Assembly (NCBI GenBank): GCA_903850915.1
Contig: CAINMV010000009.1
Span: forward strand, 1 to 64,000
DNA length: 64,000 bases
Direction of reading: 5' to 3'
From: an uncultured Bacteroidota bacterium
Lineage (GTDB): Bacteria > Bacteroidota > Bacteroidia > UKL13-3
This document shows, one piece after another, positions 57,883 through 64,000 of this stretch. The translations under genes and the position numbers were made by a program. Each line of letters opens with the position of its first letter. The stretch's first letter is position 1. Under the pieces are notes generated by a model that saw only the letters and a program-made list of their open reading frames with translations, was not told the origin of the DNA and did no database searches.

Positions 57883-60273
57883 ATGAAAAGATTCGTGTTT
57901 TTTGTTTTTTTTCTTAGTTTACTTTCAAATGCTTTGGCACAGTTCGAACTGAGAGGTGTCGTTCATATTTCACCTGCATTAAACACATTGGATAAGTGCC
58001 AAGTTACGTTGCTCGATAAAAACGAAAACTTGGTTGAGAAGCTAAACACTAATTCGAAAGGTTCATTTGCATTTCAAAAGGTGAAGTCAGGTCGTTACCT
58101 AGTTCGTGTTTATTTATCTGGATATACTCCGGCCCTGCAATACATTTCGGTGGATGCCAATACTTCGAATTTGGTTTTTGAATTAGTGCCCTTGCATGCT
58201 GTTAGTGAAGAGGTGGTAATTGAAAGCATCAAAAATAAAAACATCCTAAGCTCCAGCCATACTAACCTCGATGCAGAAGATATAGGTGCATTTAATATTG
58301 CACAGGATTTACCATCAGTAATTAATAGCACCCCAGGAGTGGTTTCAACAAGCGATGCTGGCACAGGTGTGGGTTACACTGGTGTTCGAATAAGAGGAGT
58401 TGACGCTACACGCATTAATGTTACAATAAACGGAGTTCCTTTAAATGATGCTGAAAGTCATGGCGTTTACTGGGTAGATTTACCTGATTTGGCAGGTAAT
58501 ATAGGCGGGCTTCAAATTCAACGAGGTATTGGAACCTCAACAAATGGGGGGGCAGCATTTGGAAGTAGTATCAACATACAAACAACTAAAAGTAGTATCG
58601 ATCCTTACTTTGTTTATTCAACGGCCGTTGGATCATTTAGTACATTTAAAAACAGTGTAAAGTTTGGGACGGGGCTATTACATAAAAAATGGACTATGGA
58701 AGGCTCTTTAAGTAGTATAAATAGCGATGGTTATATTGATAGAGGAAGCAGCCGATTGAAATCAGCCTTTGGCTCAATTTCAAGATATGGTGACAAAAGC
58801 TTGCTAAAGTTGGTCATTATGAATGGAAATGAAGTTACCTATCAGGCATGGTATGGAGTTCCTCAAGAATTGTTAAAAACCAATAGAACCTACAATTACT
58901 ATAACTATAAAAACCAAACAGATAATTATGCGCAAACACATTATCAAATGCTCTATACTTATGCATTTAGCCCTAAGTTAAACATTAATGTAGTAGCCCA
59001 TTATACCAAAGGTAAAGGGTATTACGAGAATTACAATGCCTATGCGGCGTTGGCAGCATATAGCATGCCTGACTTCAAAATTACGGACTCTTCTTCGCAA
59101 AAAAATGCAGATATTGTCGATCGCAAGTGGCTCGATAATGATTTTTATGGCGTTGTTACTTCCGCTGTTTATAAGCAGAAAAAGTATGAGTTAAATGCTG
59201 GAGTTTCCTATAACAATTATATAGGAAGACATTATAGTGAAGTAATCTGGAGCGATGTTTGGACTGCCCCGAAACCTAATGGAAACTTCGAGCCTTTTCT
59301 CTATGCCAATGATAAAGGGATAAAAAACGATGGTAATGCCTATTTTAAAGTATACTATTCATTATCTAAAAAAATAATGTGGTTTGGCGATTTGCAATTA
59401 CGTGCGTTGAACTACAATTTTAATAACACACAGCTCAATAACATTACTAAAAACTATATTTTTTTCAACCCAAAGGCAGGTGTGAATTTCTTCTTTAACG
59501 ATAGCAGTAATTTGCTCTTTTATATTGGTCGATCGGCGCACGAGCCAACACGTGATGAGTTTGTAAATTCAAGTAAATTGTCAATGCCCCATGCAGAATA
59601 TTTGAACGACATCGAATTGGGGTATTCCAAGCATTGGAAACACTGGGAGTATATTGCGAATGCGTATACTATGAGTTACGATAACCAGCTCATCTTAACG
59701 GGCCAGCTTAACGACGTAGGAAATCCAGTGCGTGAGAATGTAAAACGGAGTTATCGTAGGGGTATCGAATTGGTAGCGAGAAGAGCCTTTAAAAATCGAT
59801 TTTCCTTGAATGTAAATATCTCATATTCTAAAAGTGTCATATTAAATTACAAGGAGTATGTATATAATGAAACTTATGATACAGCATCAGCCTATTTATA
59901 TGCCAAAACCCCAATTTCTTTTTCACCCGATTTAGTATTTGGTTCGTCATTAAAATACAAATTCAAGAGCGCATTCGAGATGGAGTTTGTTTCGAAATTT
60001 GTAAGCAAACAATTTCTAGATAATAGTGGCAGTGAGGATCGGAAACTTGATGCTTATTTTGTTAATGATTTCTATGTGAGATGCCATTTTAGCCATTGGA
60101 GAATTATGAATAATTTCAATTTCAATTTAGTAGTTTATAATATTTTTAGTGAAGTATACGAAAGCAATGGCGCCACGTATGCAGGCATGTATCAAGGCGT
60201 TCGTCAGAGTTATAACTACTATTATCCACAGGCTCCTAGGCATTTTGCATTGCAAATGCAAATGAAATTTTAA
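57883..60273 (+). CDS. TonB-dependent receptor, probable thiamine uptake
   Basis: Outer membrane active transporter, 796 residues from ATG 57883. A signal peptide (MKRFVFFVFFLSLLSNALAQ) precedes a carboxypeptidase-regulatory-like domain (FELRGVVHI...GSFAFQKVKSGRYLVRVYLS), the TonB plug (VINSTPGVVSTSDAGTGVGY; RIRGVDATRINVTINGVPLN; IQRGIGTSTNGGAAFGSSIN), and a 22-strand barrel ending HFALQMQMKF. Because it is directly controlled by a TPP riboswitch, thiamine or a thiamine phosphate/precursor is the likely cargo. THI-element-controlled TonB receptors are known from comparative genomics in Bacteroidota. An in-frame ATG at 57781 lies inside the riboswitch and is rejected. Confidence 0.85.
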   Translation: MKRFVFFVFFLSLLSNALAQFELRGVVHISPALNTLDKCQVTLLDKNENLVEKLNTNSKGSFAFQKVKSGRYLVRVYLSGYTPALQYISVDANTSNLVFELVPLHAVSEEVVIESIKNKNILSSSHTNLDAEDIGAFNIAQDLPSVINSTPGVVSTSDAGTGVGYTGVRIRGVDATRINVTINGVPLNDAESHGVYWVDLPDLAGNIGGLQIQRGIGTSTNGGAAFGSSINIQTTKSSIDPYFVYSTAVGSFSTFKNSVKFGTGLLHKKWTMEGSLSSINSDGYIDRGSSRLKSAFGSISRYGDKSLLKLVIMNGNEVTYQAWYGVPQELLKTNRTYNYYNYKNQTDNYAQTHYQMLYTYAFSPKLNINVVAHYTKGKGYYENYNAYAALAAYSMPDFKITDSSSQKNADIVDRKWLDNDFYGVVTSAVYKQKKYELNAGVSYNNYIGRHYSEVIWSDVWTAPKPNGNFEPFLYANDKGIKNDGNAYFKVYYSLSKKIMWFGDLQLRALNYNFNNTQLNNITKNYIFFNPKAGVNFFFNDSSNLLFYIGRSAHEPTRDEFVNSSKLSMPHAEYLNDIELGYSKHWKHWEYIANAYTMSYDNQLILTGQLNDVGNPVRENVKRSYRRGIELVARRAFKNRFSLNVNISYSKSVILNYKEYVYNETYDTASAYLYAKTPISFSPDLVFGSSLKYKFKSAFEMEFVSKFVSKQFLDNSGSEDRKLDAYFVNDFYVRCHFSHWRIMNNFNFNLVVYNIFSEVYESNGATYAGMYQGVRQSYNYYYPQAPRHFALQMQMKF

Positions 60274-60365
60274 AAATCACTATAGTTAGCCTAAGCCGCC
60301 ACCTCAGTTTTTATAGATGTTGCCTAGTGCATTATATTTCATGATGAATTGGCGTTAATTTCTCC

Positions 60366-60373
60366 TATTTTTG
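60366..60373 (+). promoter_or_regulatory. -7 box abutting the M3 peptidase gene
   Basis: TATTTTTG, a perfect TAnnTTTG match, with only four bases before the ATG at 60378. Transcription would start at or just after the ATG, so the message could be leaderless. Confidence 0.4.
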
Positions 60374-60377
60374 TGGC

Positions 60378-62090
60378 ATGAAAATTTCAAAGCCGAAACG
60401 TGTTTTTTTGCCTCAAGATTTTACAGTAACTAACTGGGAAGGTTTAAAGCCGTTTTATGAAATACTATCACAGGCTGTAATAAAATCGGAAGCTGATTTG
60501 ATTAAATGGTTACATCATCGCAGTGAACTTGAGAGTGTAGTGAGTGAGGATATGGCATGGCGCTATATTCGAATGACATGTGATACCACCAATAAAGAAT
60601 TTGAAGCGTCTTACTTGTTTTTTGTGCAAGAGATTGATCCTCATATTTCGCCTTATAACGATACGATGAATAGGCTTTTGGTGACCTCTGATTCGCAGTT
60701 TCCATTAGATGTCGAAAAGTATTTTGTTTATTTACGTGCCGTGAAAAAAGAAATTGAGATCTTCAGGTCAGAGAATATACCATTGTTCACGGAAATTGCA
60801 ACTTTAGCACAACAATATGCAGCCATAAATTCTCAAATGACCATTACCTATGATGGCAAGGAACAGACGTTACAACAAGCTTCCAATCATTTAAAAAATC
60901 CAGATCGTCTTATCCGTGAAGAAGTTTATCAGCTTATTTGTAAACGTAGGTTGGCAGATCAAGATGTGTTGGATGAGCTATTTAGCAAGTTAGTTGCGTT
61001 GCGCCATCAAGTAGCTATTAATGCAGGGTTTCATAACTTTCGTGATTTTATGTTTGCTTCTTTGGGCAGGTTTGATTACACACCGGAAGACTGCGCAAAA
61101 TTCCATGAGAGTGTGCGTGAGCAAATTGTTCCTTTTATGAATGCTCGTGCACAGAAACGCAAGGAGGCGTTAAAGTTAACGGCACTCAAACCATGGGATA
61201 TGGATGTAGATACTGAAGGCAAGCCAACATTGAAACCCTTCACCGATGGACATGATTTAACAGATAAAGGCATCGCTTGTTTCGCCAAAATAGATTCATA
61301 TTTTGCCGACTGCCTTCAAACGATGAAGGAGCTTAAACACCTTGATTTGGATAGTCGTATTGGTAAAGCACCGGGCGGCTATAACTACCCATTAGCAGAA
61401 ATTGGTGCTCCTTTTATTTTTATGAATGCTGCTGGCAACATCCGCGATTTGCAAACTTTGGTTCATGAAGGCGGACATGCAGTGCATTCCTTTCTTACCA
61501 AAGACATGGAGCTTAATGCGTTTAAAAATACACCGAGTGAAGTAGCAGAGTTGGCGAGTATGAGTATGGAATTAATTAGTATGGATGGATGGGATGTTTT
61601 CAATTTTGATGAAGATGAGTTACGCCGCGCAATTATCGATCAGTTAGAAAACAGTTTAGAAACATTGCCTTGGGTGGCAACTGTTGATAAATTTCAGCAA
61701 TGGATTTATACTCATCCAACGCATACCACCGAGGAGCGCACCCAAGCTTGGGTGGAGATATTTGATGCCTTTAATATGCAGGAAGTCGATTATGTTGGTC
61801 AAGAGAAATACAAAGCAGCATCATGGCACAAGCAATTACATATTTTTGAAGTGCCATTTTATTATATCGAATATGGATTCGCGCAATTGGGAGCCATCGC
61901 AATGTGGAAGAATTATAAAGAAAATAGAAGCCAGGGCCTTGAAAACTACAAAGCGGCCTTACGCTTGGGCTATAGCAAGCCTATAGGTGATATATATAAA
62001 ACCGGAGGGATTCAATTTAATTTTAGCAACGAATATGTACATGAACTAAAGGCGTTTGTTGAAACAGAACTTTCTAATTTAGAAAACTAA
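60378..62090 (+). CDS. M3-family oligoendopeptidase
   Basis: Cytoplasmic zinc metallopeptidase cleaving short peptides, 570 residues. Catalytic motif HEGGH (in LQTLVHEGGHAVHSFL) with the third zinc ligand Glu downstream in NTPSEVAELASMSMELISMD. The thimet/PepF fold is otherwise typical (KAPGGYNYPLAEIGAPFIFM before the motif, FYYIEYGFAQLGAIAMWKNY after). The start MKISKPKRVFLPQDFTVTNW is the usual family N-terminus. The downstream FAH-family gene begins six bases after its stop, so the two form an operon. Confidence 0.92.
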   Translation: MKISKPKRVFLPQDFTVTNWEGLKPFYEILSQAVIKSEADLIKWLHHRSELESVVSEDMAWRYIRMTCDTTNKEFEASYLFFVQEIDPHISPYNDTMNRLLVTSDSQFPLDVEKYFVYLRAVKKEIEIFRSENIPLFTEIATLAQQYAAINSQMTITYDGKEQTLQQASNHLKNPDRLIREEVYQLICKRRLADQDVLDELFSKLVALRHQVAINAGFHNFRDFMFASLGRFDYTPEDCAKFHESVREQIVPFMNARAQKRKEALKLTALKPWDMDVDTEGKPTLKPFTDGHDLTDKGIACFAKIDSYFADCLQTMKELKHLDLDSRIGKAPGGYNYPLAEIGAPFIFMNAAGNIRDLQTLVHEGGHAVHSFLTKDMELNAFKNTPSEVAELASMSMELISMDGWDVFNFDEDELRRAIIDQLENSLETLPWVATVDKFQQWIYTHPTHTTEERTQAWVEIFDAFNMQEVDYVGQEKYKAASWHKQLHIFEVPFYYIEYGFAQLGAIAMWKNYKENRSQGLENYKAALRLGYSKPIGDIYKTGGIQFNFSNEYVHELKAFVETELSNLEN

Positions 62091-62095
62091 TTCAT

Positions 62096-62707
62096 ATGAA
62101 AATATTTTGTATTGGCAGAAACTATGTGGATCATATCAAAGAGCTAAATAATTTAGTTCCGGATTCACCAGTTATTTTTATGAAGCCAGACACGGCATTG
62201 CTTAAAGATAATGAACCATTTTACCATCCGTCGTTTAGCCAAGATATACATCATGAAGTAGAGTTAGTGGTGCGAATTGATCGTGTAGGCAAGAAAATAC
62301 AAGAACAGTTTGCTCATAAATATTATAACGAAATTGGCCTTGGTATTGATTTCACCGCTCGTGATGTTCAAAACATTCAAAAGCAAAAAGGCTTGCCATG
62401 GGAAATTGCTAAAGCCTTTGATGGCAGTGCGCCCATAGGTGCCTTTATTAACAAAAAAGAGATTACAGACTTAAAGAATATCAACTTTAGTTTAACCAAA
62501 AATGGTGTTCAAATGCAACAAGGGAATTCATCGCTAATGATTTATTCTGTCGATTTTATCATTCATCACTTGTCGCAGTATTTTACATTAAAAGTTGGAG
62601 ATTTAATTTATACAGGTACTCCAATAGGGGTTAGTAAGGTTAATATTGGTGATGTTCTAGAAGGCTTTATTGAAGGCGAAAAGTCGCTACATTGTGAGGT
62701 TAAGTAG
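62096..62707 (+). CDS. Fumarylacetoacetate hydrolase-family protein
   Basis: 203 residues. The FAH catalytic fold is shown by KIFCIGRNYVDHIKELNN at the start, FMKPDTALLKD, the metal ligands in HHEVELVVRI, GIDFTARDVQNIQKQKGLPW with Asp, EIAKAFDGSAPIG, and TGTPIGVSKV near the end. Short single-domain members are acylpyruvate hydrolases or oxaloacetate decarboxylases; the present size and motifs fit that group better than tyrosine-degradation FAH. It is co-transcribed with the M3 peptidase. Confidence 0.87.
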   Translation: MKIFCIGRNYVDHIKELNNLVPDSPVIFMKPDTALLKDNEPFYHPSFSQDIHHEVELVVRIDRVGKKIQEQFAHKYYNEIGLGIDFTARDVQNIQKQKGLPWEIAKAFDGSAPIGAFINKKEITDLKNINFSLTKNGVQMQQGNSSLMIYSVDFIIHHLSQYFTLKVGDLIYTGTPIGVSKVNIGDVLEGFIEGEKSLHCEVK

Positions 62708-62783
62708 TAACTTGTTTTTCTTCGTTTTCATCATTATAAGTAATTCAGTATTACCTCAAAAGATATATTAGCACATCTTTTCA

Positions 62784-64000
62784 TTATTTAAAGCGAATCG
62801 GAAATTGTGCTTTTATGCTCATGTTTCTTCCCATATTGTAAACTCCAGTTCTCCCAGTGGTGTGGTTTTCTGGAGCATATTTTAATCTGCTTAAGTGCGA
62901 TTGATAGGCGCAATTGGTAATATTGTTTATTGCAAGTACAATGCTACAAATGGGTTTTCTTCTTCTGCTTATTATTTCACTCCCAACAGCTGCATTGAAG
63001 AGAGCGTAACCGGGCGTGCTCGTCTCTGTATTGTTTGCAAGTAGTACTTTATTTTGCTTTAAGAATGCTTGAACGTTTAATAAAAAATAGCAGTTCAAAA
63101 CATTGGTGTTAAGCTTTTTTATGTCGGCTCTAATTTCACTTGTGATATGTGTCGGAGGGGTAAACGGCAAGTATTTGCTACTATCGCCTTGGTTTTTGTT
63201 TACAGCATTTACATACGAAAATGTGTTCTCAAAATGAAGCCAATGAAAAGGGTGAGGATGAAGGTCGATACTAATTTCGCCTCCATCAAGTTTGGCATCA
63301 CCTTGCACAAATTGATAGCTTGGAGTTGGATTTAGAGGGTCGGAAATGCTATCTTGGCCCATTATATTTAGTAGCCTGTTAAGATAAATATAGTTGTGAA
63401 TATTGTTGCTAAACACAGCCGCATCAATAGTTAAATGAGGCGTATTATAGAGTATTCCGAGGTCTGCTTGATACGAAGTTTCGGGGTTTAAATTGATATT
63501 TCCAATTTCATAACGGAAGGTTCCTTCATGTAATCCGTTACTGCTTATTTCTGCGGCTTGTGGCGCTCGATAGCCTCTTGCCATATTTACTTTAAATACT
63601 AGGAACTTATTAAACGCATAAGTAAATCCAATGCTACCGCTCATATTTTGAAAGGTTTTCATGGTTGCAAAAAAGCGAGTGATACTGTCTATTTTTAGCA
63701 AGTCACTCTTATAGTTACGAATATCATAACGAAGGCCTCCAGCAATATTGAAATGCGTGTTGATCTCTTTTTTATAATATACAAAGCCACCATAGTCTGC
63801 TTGATAGTATTCAGGTATTAAAACTTCATCTCCAAGATTTTTATTGTTTTGAAACATGCCATTCGAACCTAAAGTTATTTGCCTGTTTTTTCGTTCAGGA
63901 AAGAAATATTTCAGGTCGTATGTCCATGTATTCAGCGCGAGGTTTAACCCTGGAGTATTAGGTTCAAGCACGTCGGCAAATTCCTTTCGCGAATTTTGCT
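62784..64000 (-). CDS. TonB-dependent receptor, C-terminal half (runs off right edge)
   Basis: 405 codons open to the window edge on the minus strand; a GTG at 63971 is internal, since the frame continues upstream as QNSRKEFADVLEPNTPGLNL. The visible part is the beta-barrel: LALNTWTYDLKYFFPERKNR, INTHFNIAGGLRYDIRNYKS, VFKVNMARGYRAPQAAEISS, NLNPETSYQADLGILYNTPH, and the C-terminal NMGRNMSIKAQFPIRFK. The ARGYRAPQ...E pattern and final aromatic/basic end are typical. The plug and signal peptide lie outside, so the substrate cannot be judged. It is convergent with the FAH-family gene across 76 bases. Confidence 0.88.
   Translation of the reverse strand, partial: QNSRKEFADVLEPNTPGLNLALNTWTYDLKYFFPERKNRQITLGSNGMFQNNKNLGDEVLIPEYYQADYGGFVYYKKEINTHFNIAGGLRYDIRNYKSDLLKIDSITRFFATMKTFQNMSGSIGFTYAFNKFLVFKVNMARGYRAPQAAEISSNGLHEGTFRYEIGNINLNPETSYQADLGILYNTPHLTIDAAVFSNNIHNYIYLNRLLNIMGQDSISDPLNPTPSYQFVQGDAKLDGGEISIDLHPHPFHWLHFENTFSYVNAVNKNQGDSSKYLPFTPPTHITSEIRADIKKLNTNVLNCYFLLNVQAFLKQNKVLLANNTETSTPGYALFNAAVGSEIISRRRKPICSIVLAINNITNCAYQSHLSRLKYAPENHTTGRTGVYNMGRNMSIKAQFPIRFK

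Overview
The window looks like chromosomal DNA of an AT-rich member of the Bacteroidota (Sphingobacteriales/Chitinophagales-like). The evidence is: two proteins with type IX secretion sorting domains (a type B gliding-associated C-terminus and a type A YPNP-type tail), SusC/TonB-type receptors, a serine palmitoyltransferase, menaquinone synthesis, and many promoters with the Bacteroidota -7 box TAnnTTTG, often with TTG/TTTG 18-21 bases upstream. The Shine-Dalgarno signal is weak throughout, and several starts are TTG or GTG.

Layout. 1-1.9 kb is a scarred accessory patch: the N-terminus of an IS4-family transposase runs off the left edge, followed by a Fic AMP-transferase and the orphan C-terminal tail of a restriction-modification enzyme. 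2.0-10.5 kb is one 2841-codon secreted PKD-repeat protein. 10.6-13.3 kb is a compact minus-strand module of three overlapping small genes plus a TPR-like secreted protein. 13.5-15.7 kb holds a VirK/YbjX (DUF535) protein and a family 4 glycosyltransferase separated by three tandem promoter -7 boxes. 15.7-20.1 kb is a TetR-regulated export locus whose inner-membrane protein is a fusion of an ABC exporter membrane domain to an HlyD adaptor with no ATPase domain, followed by TolC. 20.3-37.7 kb is mainly housekeeping and envelope genes: an exo/endonuclease-type lipoprotein, lpd, an MscS channel, two BNR-propeller secreted proteins, lipA, a FAD oxidoreductase, a LysE exporter, a D-cysteine desulfhydrase-like PLP enzyme and a LysM glucosaminidase.

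37.7-39.9 kb is a small tRNA-associated island: initiator tRNA-fMet, its terminator, a truncated tyrosine-recombinase gene, and an AbiEi/AbiEii toxin-antitoxin pair with two 15-bp operator palindromes. 41.5-47.7 kb is a lipid region. A candidate ceramide operon (ceramide-synthase-like GNAT acyltransferase, serine palmitoyltransferase, ceramide-reductase-like SDR) is followed at a short distance by a sphingomyelin-synthase-like PAP2_C protein, a patatin phospholipase and a 56-residue proline-rich protein. Next to these (47.8-47.95 kb) is an orphan promoter-hairpin-terminator unit that is probably a small RNA.

48.1-64 kb holds a PAS histidine kinase, aconitase, a lipoprotein, menB, a 2-oxoglutarate/Fe(II) oxygenase, thyA, rpsU, a TPP riboswitch in front of a TonB-dependent receptor (probable thiamine uptake), an M3 peptidase, a FAH-family enzyme, and a second TonB receptor cut by the right edge. 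The most noteworthy items are the ATPase-less ABC-HlyD fusion, the ceramide/sphingolipid gene set with its head-group candidate, the TPP-controlled receptor, the orphan RNA unit and the unannotated small-protein module.
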